From Haliclona indistincta (lineage: Eukaryota; Porifera; Demospongiae; Haplosclerida; Chalinidae), in assembly GCA_964017065.1 (NCBI GenBank), contig OZ024792.1:6691754-6755753 (forward strand): a DNA stretch of 64,000 nucleotides, in the 5' to 3' direction. Both the position numbers and the translations under genes were made by a program. Positions 34,441 to 45,440 of this stretch are shown here, one piece after another (position 1 is the stretch's first letter; each line of letters starts with the position of its first letter). The notes under the pieces were generated by a model, which saw nothing but the letters and a program-made list of their open reading frames with translations, did no database searches and was not told where the DNA came from.

Positions 34441-36813
34441 ATGGCCTCGTACTCTACTAATATCGTGGCGCTACTATTCGTCCTCTACCTGGCTAGTACG
34501 GGCTATGCAGATCGAAAGTCCTTTGACTGCAAAATGAGGCAGTTGGCGATGGATTTTGCGCGCAAAATTCAACCCATGCTATCAGCAGACAAGTTTCAGC
34601 AGGTAGCTGATGCCCTGAACGGTGCAAAAGAGGCACAGGGTTGCAACGTCCACGTGTCAAAAACTGCTCCTAGTAGGCTGTTCAGAGAGAGCAGGTTACT
34701 ACGACGATCAACCAGTGGTTCCACCTTCTATGTAGATCCTATCATGGGAAAAAATGACGGAAACCAGAATGGATCAATTGAAACACCTTTCCTGACCATT
34801 GGATATGCAGTCAACATCACCAGAAAACAATCAAGCCCATCAACAATATTCTTACGAAAGGGAACATTTTATCTGAATGATACAATTGAGCTTGGCCCAA
34901 GTGACAGTGGTCTGACAATCACAAGCTACCAAAATGAGGAAGTTTGGATCAGTGGAGGGAAAGTGATAAAACCTAGCTGGAAAAAGATAGGCCCAGATGG
35001 TAGTAACATGTATATGTCAGATCTCTCATCTACTGGGATTACTGATGTACCAGGATTTCGGGTAAACAATATGCGCGGTATACGAGCACGCTATCCTAAT
35101 GCAGATCCTGAACTAGGTTTTGGCTCGAGTTTAAAGACAAAACACTGGGTCAAGCCAACCCTCCCATCAGAACCTGACCATATGATCAGTCCAGACACTC
35201 CTTTACGATCATCTGGTTCAATGTTCCAGCACTATCAACTAGGTGTTGGTGGCTGTTGTAAGAACTTTGTTCCTGATGCTGGTTACTGGTGCAGCTCTAA
35301 GACTGAAGGAGGAGGAGCATTTACCTATCGTGTACCATCTGGCATGGTAGCTGATAAATCCATACTACCTCACCAGCCATACAAGAATGCTACAGGAGCT
35401 ATCATACAATGCTGGCGACCTGGACACTGGGCAAGCTGGATGTTCGAGGTAGGAGAATATGATTCTGGGACTGGAACTTTTACATTCAGTAAAGGAGGAT
35501 TCCAAGGAGCTCGTGGAAATGACAATGGAGATGAGTTCTATATCGAGAATGTAATGGAAGAGCTGGACTCACCGAATGAGTGGTACTTTGATCCAAACAC
35601 AAAAGAGCTTTTCTTCTGGTATAATGCTAGTGCAGGAACCGAACCTCCAGCAGACACACTGTATGTAGTACCACAACTCAAGACACTGATCAAGATAGTC
35701 GGAACACAGGACAATCCAGTAAAAGGAGTCACTATCTCGGGTGTTAATTTTCGTGACACTTGCTACACGTACATGGATCCTCATAGCATGCCCTCTGGTG
35801 GAGACTGGGCTCTGCAGCGCATGGGAGCTATATACATACAAGGTACAGCAATGACTGTGATTGAAGATGGTATCTTCAGTCGACTAGATGGCAATGCTAT
35901 CATGATCTCGGGATATAATCGCAATACCACTGTGCAAAGAAATGAATTTGTGTGGATTGGTGATACAGCCATTGCATTGTGGGGTGACACCACTGGAACT
36001 ACAGTGCCAGGAATGGGATGGGACGGAACTGATGGAAACCAGCCTCGTTTCAACCGAATACTGTACAACTTTGCACATGAGCTAGGAATATGGGAGAAAC
36101 AATCATCTTTCTACTTTCAGGCCAAGTCTTGTCAGAATGAAATCCGAGGAAACATATTCTTTAATGGTCCAAGAGCTGGTATTAACTTCAACGATGGATT
36201 TGGTGGTGGCAGCAATGTCACAGAAAACCTTTTGTTTAATACTTGTCGAGAGTCAGGTGAGCATGGACCATTCAATAGCTGGGACAGGCAGGTGTATGTT
36301 ACCAAGGTGAAGAATGGCACAGCACAGCCTGATAAAGCTTATGATAATATCTACAATAACTTTATTATTGCAAACTACGACAGTAAAGTAGCTGTTGATA
36401 ATGACGATGGGTCTAACAACTATAACACACATGATAACTTCCTTGCCTTTAGCTCAGAAGGAATGAAAAGTGATTTTGCTGGTCATGACAACCACCATCA
36501 CAACAACATTTATGCATATGTTGACCTGGGCTTTCGCATCGTTAGTCAGCTACCAGGCCATGTGGACATGTTCTACAATAACACTGTTGTTATGAATAAT
36601 GATGGTGACTATGGTCATGGTACCGTATGCAGTGGGCCTGCGATGACTGCTGTTCATGACAATCGCATTTATACTCCAAAAGGCAAAGTAACCGAATGTG
36701 GCACGAGCCTTAAGGACTGGCAAGCTAAGGGAAATGATCTGGGTACAACAGCAGATGTGTGGCCTAGTGATGATGAACTAGTGAATGCCACTAGGAGACT
36801 GCTGGATTTGTGA
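34441..36813 (+). CDS. secreted right-handed beta-helix protein, intronless
   Basis: A single open frame of 790 aa starts with a signal peptide (MASYSTNIVALLFVLYLASTGYA). After a propeptide-like region and basic stretch (RLLRRS) comes FYVDP..GKNDGNQNGSIETPF.TI, a typical opening of pectate-lyase-like parallel beta-helix proteins. It continues with repeated short strand motifs (IEDGIFSRLDGNAIMISGYN, TTVQRNEF, RGNIFFNGPRAGINF). Many N-glycosylation sequons support secretion. Such folds occur in polysaccharide lyases and GH families such as GH141, but I cannot assign substrate or catalytic residues. It lacks introns while most neighbours have many. This suggests retroposition or old lateral acquisition, though LARP6 in this window is also intronless. 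Confidence 0.85.
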   Translation: MASYSTNIVALLFVLYLASTGYADRKSFDCKMRQLAMDFARKIQPMLSADKFQQVADALNGAKEAQGCNVHVSKTAPSRLFRESRLLRRSTSGSTFYVDPIMGKNDGNQNGSIETPFLTIGYAVNITRKQSSPSTIFLRKGTFYLNDTIELGPSDSGLTITSYQNEEVWISGGKVIKPSWKKIGPDGSNMYMSDLSSTGITDVPGFRVNNMRGIRARYPNADPELGFGSSLKTKHWVKPTLPSEPDHMISPDTPLRSSGSMFQHYQLGVGGCCKNFVPDAGYWCSSKTEGGGAFTYRVPSGMVADKSILPHQPYKNATGAIIQCWRPGHWASWMFEVGEYDSGTGTFTFSKGGFQGARGNDNGDEFYIENVMEELDSPNEWYFDPNTKELFFWYNASAGTEPPADTLYVVPQLKTLIKIVGTQDNPVKGVTISGVNFRDTCYTYMDPHSMPSGGDWALQRMGAIYIQGTAMTVIEDGIFSRLDGNAIMISGYNRNTTVQRNEFVWIGDTAIALWGDTTGTTVPGMGWDGTDGNQPRFNRILYNFAHELGIWEKQSSFYFQAKSCQNEIRGNIFFNGPRAGINFNDGFGGGSNVTENLLFNTCRESGEHGPFNSWDRQVYVTKVKNGTAQPDKAYDNIYNNFIIANYDSKVAVDNDDGSNNYNTHDNFLAFSSEGMKSDFAGHDNHHHNNIYAYVDLGFRIVSQLPGHVDMFYNNTVVMNNDGDYGHGTVCSGPAMTAVHDNRIYTPKGKVTECGTSLKDWQAKGNDLGTTADVWPSDDELVNATRRLLDL

Positions 36814-37255
36814 ACTTGCTTTATTACAGCTGATAGTTGCTGACACTGTAGATTGCTGACATTATGTGACATTTTGGTTGAATGCAATAGACATGCTACT
36901 AGTGACTTGTACTTTTGTTAATAATTCGTTGTTTTTACTACCATCGCGTTCTTAATAGTTCAATTTTTGCATTCATACGTAATGAGTTAGTGCATGACAC
37001 GTCAAAGGTTTTGATGTGAATTTCATTTTGATAGTTTAAATACCCCTGATGTCGTCAACAGCCAAGATATACGTGAATTATTGCGTTTAGCCTAAGTGTA
37101 GCCGCCATCTTGTTTCCGCCCAACCCTAAATATGCCACGTCTACCGCGTGGCATAATATCAAAGAAAGGTGCTGACTTTAACCCTCTTTATTTGAAAATA
37201 CATGAAAACTCATTTAGTGTTTCATAACGTAACAATTGCTACAATAAATTCTGTC
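36814..37255. other. intergenic, no feature seen
   Basis: 3' flanks of two convergent genes. Nothing beyond AT-rich sequence is recognised. Confidence 0.5.
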
Positions 37256-39523
37256 TTATACATAGTCATCATAATCAACTGTGTCATGATGCTGCTGGTC
37301 ACTTGGTTTGTTGTTCACAATGTCATCATAGTATTCAGATTGTGGTTGCTGGTTAGCACCATATGCACTGCACTCGGTCATAGTGATGTCTTCTTCATCG
37401 TGTGTCTGATGGTTCCTGCTGTTAGTATTAGCACTCTCGTATGCATCACATTCTGTCATAATGATCTCTTCATCATGATGAGGGATCGCAGTATATGACG
37501 TCATATTGATGTCATTGTCTACCGTACCAATGTCACTCCTAGTATCATTGTACTCTACTGCTTTGCTCTCGTCTGTATTAGTGCGATTATTCTGAACATC
37601 AGCAATAGGTGTGTTGTTTTGGGCATATTTATCAGTGATGTTGACTTCACAGTTCGTCATCTCCTCCGTATTGTGCTGGCTATATTGTTTCCACAGGATT
37701 ACAACTACAGTTAATAAAACAAGTTCACTTACTCGTTGGTTAGTTGATCAATACTGTCATAGAGTTCCTCATCTTGTTCGATAGGGACTGGTGCACTGGG
37801 AAGAGGTGTTGTTGAGTTCCTGATGTACAGAGAATAACTTGATGCGATACAGTAGCGATTGCTTACTTTTTACGATGGTGACTTTGACAAAACCATGTGA
37901 TCAGAGTAATGATTAATAAGATCAATGTGATTGGAAACAGTGTCCAACCGACAAGCATCATTGCTATTAATCCTATTGGTTCTTCTATTGTGGTTCTCCC
38001 GTTGTAGGTTATATCAGTTGGTGTTGCTAATGGAGTCATTGTACTCTGGATTGTTGACTGGACGATAGTCTCACTGTTAGTCACTGTGCTTGATGGATCA
38101 ACTGTTTTAAGAGAAACATGCTAAGTGCTTATGTGTTATACTCACCGAGTAGCATTGTGACTGCATTGCTTCGCTTGCTGGGAAATACATTACCAGTTTC
38201 TTCAAAACCCACCACATAAAATGTGTACAGTTCTCCTCTTTGAAGTCCAGTCAGTGTGGTCATCACTGTCCTTGTGACACCTCCACTGATGGGCTGGCTA
38301 TCGTTCTGCGACTGATAGAACACTTCATAATGACTAGGCGGCTTCGATGGAGCATTCCATTCGACAATAACACTATTGGAATGAACGACTGGAGTGACAG
38401 TGACATTAGCAGGAGCAGATGCAACTAAAAATAGGTATTAGATAAGTATGATAATATAACATAATTATTGCAGACGTTCTTTTACCAAAGATTGAGATGT
38501 TGGATCTTGCAATACCCATTTCAACCAGAGAAAAAATACTCAAATTTAATGTAGAACGATATCCTTCGACTGTTGCATTGCAAGCATAAGATTGGTATTT
38601 TTTCTCTACATTGTTCAGAGTGATTGTGACACGTGTTATATCCACTACAGAGGAGTTGAAGTAGTGTGTCTGGAGTACTTCCCGTGAGAGAAAAGACGCT
38701 TCGCTTGCATTAAATAGTACAAAAGCTTGATCCTTTCCCCGTTGCTGCTGATCTATACATATAACACGAGAAGGGAGTCCAAATGAGACATTGAAGGAGA
38801 GTGTAATATTTAAAAGATCTTCATCTCTTCGTGACATCACATTTAAATTCATTGTTGGTTGTACACTAGGACCAGCTGCATCATTATAATAAACAAATTA
38901 TTAGGATTATAACATAACACTTACAATAGTTGTTAAAAACTTCTGACGTGAACACAGAGAAGTAAAATTCTCTAGAAGTTGTCAGCATTGGTGCTGTTGT
39001 ATTGCACTTCACAATACCTTGGAAGCCATCAAAATCACCGACCAGTGTCACTCCTGTTTGATCGATGCACTGGAACAGCTCATAGGGGAATGTAGCAGGC
39101 CGTGAGGTCAGGACAGCATCCAGTGTATTGAATCCAGTAGTTGCATACCAGTTTGCAGCATTGTTGGACATATTGAAGTTGACCGATGGATTGACCTGAC
39201 ACCACAAACCTTGCATCAGTACAGCATCAGCACTGAACATCGTCCATCCATTAATTTTGTGTCCTCCAAGCAATGCTTGAAAAGCTAAAAACAGCAAAAA
39301 TAATTATAAAAAATTACAACATTACTGTGTATAGTAGTCATCTAACCAAGAGTTGATTTGAACATGTTTCATGTGAGTCAATGCAAGTAAGTGACTTACT
39401 GTCAGGAGCTGCTAGTAGCACTGGTACGTTATTGGTAGGTTTGTCACATCCTCCGGGGAGTATGACTGAGTAGCCACTGCTGCAGAAAATCACCAAAATG
39501 AAGCAAATACGTATTTTAGACAT
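37256..39523 (-). CDS. single-pass Ig/FN3 receptor with tyrosine-rich tail
   Basis: Seven exons (39523-39400, 39284-38925, 38875-38486, 38424-38146, 38101-37867, 37819-37733, 37679-37256) give 632 aa. Signal peptide at 1-20. Exons 2 and 3 each encode a cysteine-bearing beta-sandwich-like domain. The second has the Ig-type YACNATVEG strand. Exon 4 is an FN3 domain (APANVTVTP...VEWNAPSKPPSHYEVFY). Exon 5 is a stalk plus transmembrane segment (about 425-454). The 170-residue cytoplasmic tail is acidic and tyrosine-rich: ELYDSI, TSYTAI, CDAYESANTN, SEYYDDIV and VDYDDYV. TSYTAI fits the TxYxxI/V switch-motif pattern and others fit YxxI, so SH2-domain signalling is a reasonable inference. The specific family is not recognised. 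Confidence 0.8.
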
Positions 39524-39789
39524 TAGACCATCAAAACTAGCAACTGCCTGCGGTGTAGCTGTGAGCTGTTTACATCTTCCCGCAAATCATCAAACAGTTT
39601 ACCTTGATCACAAGGTGAGAACACACTTTACAACTAGTTATCAAATTCCTTTCTACAAATTATGTAAATCAAAGACTTCAAATTTTCAAAATTAAGAAAA
39701 CTTTTCAACTGTAGTTTTTTTATAACTATTCTCTCTCATCATAATTATTTATTCAATATTTATGCACAACAATAAACGGTAGCTACTAA

Positions 39790-40760
39790 AATCAGATATA
39801 GTCATATTCAGCTTTGGTTTGAAGTTCCTGGTCACTTGGTTTGTTGTTCACAATGTCATCATAGTATTCAGACTGTGGTCGCTGGTTAGCACCATATGCA
39901 CTGCACTCGGTCATAGGGATGTCTTCTTCATCGTGTGTCTGATGGTTCATGCTGTTAGTATTAGCACTCTCGTATGCATCACATTCTGTCGACCATTGTT
40001 TATACAGAATCAAATTATGATCAAGCACGGTTAAATAAAACAAGTTCACATACTCATTGGCTAGTTGATCAATACTGTCATCTTGCTCAATAGGGACTGG
40101 TGCACTGACAAGAGGTATTTGAAATACAGAGAATGACTTGATGTTAAATTATAATTTTTAGTGATTGCTTACTTTTTATGATGACATCTTTTATAAAAGC
40201 AGACGATCACAGTAATGACAAATAGAAACAAGGTGATAAAAATGACAAACCAGCTGCCGTCAGTGATGCTACTGATGTTATTGGTTCTCCTGCTGTAGGT
40301 TGGGTATCAGTGAGTGTAGCTAATGGTGTCATTGTGCTCTGAACAGTCAACACGGCACTCTGGATTGAAGATGATACTGCTGCTAGCTAGATGACTGTTC
40401 TGGTCACAAGAGTACCCACTGTGCTTGATGGATCAACTACATGCATGTATAGTAAATGACATTAACCACCCAGCTGGTTGTACATGCAGTTAAAATTACC
40501 TGGTTGTACAGTTTAGTTGCATCCTTCAGAGACGATGATTATTGAGTAGCCATTGAAACTGGCACAGGTAATATTCCCCATTATGAGACTGTCTATGGAT
40601 TACAAGGCACCAACTGTCTATGGTGGTGCTTGTTATTTTCTTGCAAATCATCGCACTGTTGCTTTGATTCACAAGGTGTGAACATACTAACATCCACAAA
40701 AAACCGGACAAATAACATGTTGAATCAAAAAAATAAATATCTATCAAAATGAGGGAAAAC
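39790..40760 (-). pseudogene. partial paralogue of the receptor, ectodomain lost
   Basis: Order on the minus strand: a remnant of the first exon region (about 40760-40515), a stalk/transmembrane exon-5 remnant starting at the VDPSSTV equivalent (about 40437-40190), an exon-6 piece (about 40112-40060) and a last-exon tail (about 39985-39792; TECDAYESANTN, CSAYGANQ, SEYYDDIVN, then AEYDYI). Exons 2-4, the whole folded ectodomain, are missing, and exon 5 has an in-frame TAG after RTVI. A decayed tandem duplicate. Confidence 0.75.
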
Positions 40761-40862
40761 ACCCTGACAATAAAAATCTGCCGTGCAAATTAATATTATA
40801 CATGATGACGAAACATAGTTGTAATCGAGTGATTCTAATCACAATAGTTTATTACAGCCAGT

Positions 40863-41090
40863 TTATTTGTCGTCAAAATCGTCACACTCTTCAGGAATTG
40901 GCGTAGAGTCCGAGTTGGCACTGTTGGGCACTTGGAATGATCCATCGTCGAGTCTGTTCATAAAAGACTCGAGCAGTCTCTTGTTGAGGTGGTCCGTTTG
41001 AGTAAGCTCCTTCTCCTCGGCTGGTTGCTCTGACGGGTCGTGATTTACACCGTTTTGGACCACAACAACAACTGCTTCATCGTCAGCCAT
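40863..41090 (-). CDS. small acidic protein, unknown
   Basis: A complete 75-codon frame begins MADDEAVVVVVQNG and contains a likely short helix (DHLNKRLLESFMNRLDDG) and an acidic terminus (ECDDFDDK). No signal peptide or membrane segment. It lies 245 bp downstream of the GRAMD2-like gene on the same strand and 100 bp beyond the receptor pseudogene. I do not recognise the family. The clean start, biased acidic composition and lack of overlap with other genes favour a real gene. Confidence 0.55.
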   Translation of the reverse strand: MADDEAVVVVVQNGVNHDPSEQPAEEKELTQTDHLNKRLLESFMNRLDDGSFQVPNSANSDSTPIPEECDDFDDK

Positions 41091-41335
41091 TTTCAGTATT
41101 AGATTAACAGATAATTAGACTATTGCGGTACTGTCTATGAATAATGATAAGGCGCGGGAAACTTGACCTATGATCGTTGTATTTTGACACTGTAAGTTTG
41201 TCAACTGTATAATTATTAATATTTTATTGTTGGCATGGGCACAACAAGGGTCAGTAGTTATACAGTATGTACAGCTCTATCTCACACAAAGTAACAGACA
41301 CTATGACATGATGAATAGACTAGGTCATACAGGAT

Positions 41336-43821
41336 CTATCCTACAGCTGCACTAGGTGGTGATGGTGATGGTGAGGAATGAATGTCTTGTGAAGGGACAC
41401 CACCAGATAATGATGGCGTAAAGTCACTGGAAGAGAAATAAGTTGATGATGCAGCAGCTGCTTGGCTGGGTTTGATGTGATTGGTGCACTGGCTACACCA
41501 TGGCTGCCATGACATCCAGGGTTGAAGCTTAGGGTCGACGCAAGACAGCTTACAGAGCAGAGAGAGTGATGAAATGATAAGAATGATTATTCTGTGAGAA
41601 AGGGAGAGAGAGAGCAGTGATCGTAGAAAGAAAGAAAAAAGAAAGAGATCGAGAAAGAAGGAAGAGAGCCAGCTAGAAAGGGAGAGAGCTGAGTTACTTA
41701 CAGAATAACGATTAGAATATTTATAAGATTTGTAGGTGACAAAGGATGCTTGGAGTCCATGCAGATGTTTCCCAGTTTATTTTTGCCTGTGCAAAAAACA
41801 TGATACAGTTAACAACAGCAGAAACACCAAACTCACATTGATGATAGAAATGCTTCCATCCGACGCCCTTATCTAACTCTTGGTCATTATCAGTCTCTTC
41901 TATTACTTCTTTCTCCTCGGACGCTCTATCGATTGACTTGTGAGATAATCTATGACGAGAAACAGAGTCTTTCTCGACATCGTCATCCAATATGCAATTC
42001 TTAGACGGTAGAACAATGAGCGAAGGAGACGGGTGGAAGATATCCTCTAAACTGCTTCCGGAAAATTCTCCCTGAGGAGGGAGAGAATTGTGGTTGGTGC
42101 TTGATTCGCTATCTCCACACACAGCCATAGTGGAGCAGTGTTGAGCAGACGAGTTCTCGTCAGTAGGTTTATCCACAATAGTCGCAATTGTGAGTGAGAA
42201 TGGAACGCTGTCTTCAGTTGAAACGGATGATTCTCCGTCAAAGCTGTCGTCAACCTGCGATTCTTCTTCCTCAGTCTGCTGTTCAGAACTAGTTTTAGAG
42301 GAGCCTGAAGCTGTCTTCAGTTCTCCTTGAATTTCCCAATAATCTAGAGGCTATGAGAAAGACACAGAATGATGGAGGGAGCGCTACAAAACTAAACACA
42401 GTACCTTTTCTTTTTTGACGTTCTTCCAGACACACTGGAGTGTAGCATATGCCTTTCTTCGTGCCATGAAGGACCCAAAAACATACTGCAAATAAACAAG
42501 CAGAATGATGTAAATAATCGTACTATTAGACTAAACAGGAGAGGCATTATTGAATAGCTGGTCATACCTTCTTGTCACTGGTAGTAATTAATATGGCGTT
42601 GGGAAAGATGAATGCCGTGTTCTGCTTTGTCACTGATGTTACATCATCACACGGTATAACGAGCTGTAGAGAGAAAACTTGATTATAGTTGTTGGGACAA
42701 CTCGGCGTATCAATAAGGAGTGAATCAATTGAAATCAATCCAAGCAAAGCTTCAGCTATAACTGTAGGCAATGTGACACCATAGTAACGCTGAGTGCATA
42801 GATCAAGTTACAATATTGATACCAAATACTGTATCAATGTGTCAGTTCAGGTCACACATACTCTGAACTGATTGGAATGCACACGACTCATTAGTGACCA
42901 AGTACCTTGCTTCCAAATAGGTTAGAGTAGAAACACACCAAGCTAATGGTGATGTACATTCTTCCCTGGATGAGCAAGCCGTCCTTTTGCCAAGCACACG
43001 AGTAGCCTAAAAGAAGACGAGTGCATGATAAAGGATAAGGTAGAAATTTAGTTGAATCTTGTTATACAGACAGGTGTCAATACACATTGTATGTACATCG
43101 ACTCACAGACTGAAAATAGAATGTTTTTATTATTATTGTCAACACTCATTCAGTTGATGTTCCCTAGAGCTAAGAATAGCCCAGCATCAACAACTAATTC
43201 ACTCACTGTTTTGACCTAAAACGAAGCTGAAACCAGCATACACCCTCACGAACAACAAACTGTAAATTGTCCCTAGCTCTGCCAAGACTAAGTGCGTACT
43301 GGTGTTCAATACATCATATGCACAATAGCAGGCTTCCACAAGTTAACATAATGCAAATATAGTGTAATGTACTACCCTAGTAAGCCTAACCACACGTGTG
43401 TGCGAACAGGTAAGAATCACTATAGGATAGTTCAACACAACCATTACTACAGTACAAGGGCTTATCATAGTGAAAAGTAACCAACTTATATTATAGCCTG
43501 TCGAAGCTAGTGTTGTATAGCTGTATTCCTGCTTGTACACACTCATGCTACCCAAGTTAAGCTACATGACTGACAAGAGGTCCATTCAGGTTGTAAATTG
43601 TGCTAACAAGCTCATCAATAGGAAGCAAATGCTAACTTTTCAGCAGTTTCTCTTCACTGTGACTATCTCCAAGACATCTTTGCAGCTCTACTTCGCCTTT
43701 GGAATGTCTTGGAGAATCTGTTTGTGACAGTTCTGAGATCTGAGGAGAAGGTTGTGTTTTAGAGTTTCTTCGTGCTTCTGCCATCTTCTTGTTGCCATAC
43801 GTCCTGTACTGAGGGATGCTC

Positions 43822-43868
<47 letters not shown>

Positions 43869-45088
43869 AGAGAGGGAGGGAGAGGGAGAGAGAATGTGAG
43901 TAAAATAGGGTGATAGCAATATGCATGGATGGATAAGAGAGGTCAATTAAAATAGCTTAGAACGGTAGTATGGCGCACCAATTATGCAATTATAGGTCTA
44001 GAATGCAGTATAGAATGAAGTGAAGTACTACAGGAGGAAGTAGACACAATGGTGTAATACAAACTGTGCTGTTCTAATGTATTCCAAGTATGCACATGTG
44101 AGTGAGTGGGGCTGCCTCAAACCCAATCATGCACTCATAAGGGGACCAACAGCCGGACAAGGGCACAGCTATAATATGCATACACAGAAAAATAACATAG
44201 AAAATCACAACATTAACAGAGACTTCGTAAAAGCTAACATCCAGTAGTTGATAAACATAGGTAGCTGTATCTGTGCGTCACAACAACAACTAGCTGTACT
44301 GGTCAGGCATGGTTTGGGTCAGCCATGAAGTCTGCATGAGGTGTTTACAAGATTGAGAGGGCGGTACCAGTGGTTGGACATGCTAATGAATAGCAACTTG
44401 AGTGCTAATTCTCACACCACAAACCGCCATAAACTATGTGTTAATATACCCCACTGAGCTGCATCTCTGTAAATCACCCAAAATCCCAACAATTTTACCA
44501 AATGCCCCAGAACCATCTGGCAATTTCCTGTACTGCATTTCAGGGTTTTGATTGCAACAAGGTCAAACACAGGCTAGGCCGCTCACAGGCTAGACTCAGT
44601 CCTCCATGTCTGGTCTGTTCATTACCCCACCCTCAGAATGTGCATGGGAGGTACCTGTCACATGAGTCTTGGCAGGAAATTAATGCCATGTGTGTGTGTG
44701 TTCCAGGTAGTGAAACACAAACAACCCACTGCTGCTTGGCTTCATCTGTTGGGGGCATACATGCTTCACTTGTTGATTACGACCCTCCCAACAGTAAACA
44801 GAACAATACACTAGTTTACTCGAACATGAACACTCACACGTGAACAGCTGCAAGCAGGCAGCAGTAAACTGTACACAGCATTTGTATACTACACTACAGA
44901 GACATTATAGCATATGCAACTGGTTTATACTACCTAACAGTAGTTTCTGCATAAGAACAATGATGTCTGGCTAGCGAACTAGCAGGTATATAGGTACAGT
45001 AATTACGGCTCACATCTTTCCTCTTCGAATTCGTTGCAGAGTAATCCGGCAGGGCGCTGAACATGTCTGATGGCGGTGCCAAGCTCAT
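41336..45088 (-). CDS. GRAMD2-like: GRAM-domain ER-anchored protein, GRAMD2-like
   Basis: Eight exons (45088-45014, 43820-43637, 43006-42906, 42663-42568, 42485-42405, 42350-41837, 41786-41702, 41591-41336) give 463 aa. The GRAM domain spans about residues 80-180: YSCAWQKDGLLIQGRMYITI, VCFYSNLFGSK, IFPNAILITTSDKK, YVFGSFMARRKAYATL. A 170-residue acidic/Ser-rich region follows, then a transmembrane helix (LINILIVILIIILIISSL) and a Pro/Ser tail. There is no VASt (Aster) domain, so GRAMD2-type rather than GRAMD1. Family members tether ER to plasma membrane. The start ATG is the first of two in-frame ATGs (45088, 45064), and the choice is uncertain. Confidence 0.82.
43822..43885. repeat. (GA)n/(CT)n microsatellite at GRAMD2-like acceptor
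   Basis: On the minus strand this is a CT run ending in CTCTCCAG, the 3' splice site of exon 2. It is the second case in the window of a CT microsatellite fused to an acceptor. Confidence 0.85.
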
Positions 45089-45440
45089 CGGTGGCTAGGG
45101 TCTCCACACCAGCCGCGAGTGACAGGTAGACGCCCGGTGAAACGAAAATACGCGTGATCCACCTCAGACTGACATATGGGCTGATGTTGCGACTCTGTGC
45201 GTGATCTCTCACTTGTATGCAGCCGTCAGCGCAGCCGATATGATGATACGATAATATATTATGGGCGTTGCTCATTGTTGAAGATGCATAATAATGAATA
45301 ACATTATTTTACAGCGACCCTGCCCTTTAGTTAATCATAGAACTGGACCTAACCACTGCCCATTCAATCAGAACTTCATTGCTGGAATATTGTAAACGAA
45401 CAGGAGGATCTCCATAACACGTACAAATAAAAGCTTAGTT

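Noticed and set aside
42664..42780. Coding extension upstream of GRAMD2-like exon 4
   Set aside because: The open stretch is separated by a CTCTCTACAG acceptor at the exon start, and GRAM-domain homology runs directly from FGSK to LVIPCDD without it.
45003..45275. 90-codon minus-strand frame as an independent small gene
   Set aside because: The same bases in another frame give an exon ending in a GTGAGC donor that joins in phase to the GRAMD2-like exon 2. The long frame has no recognisable domain.
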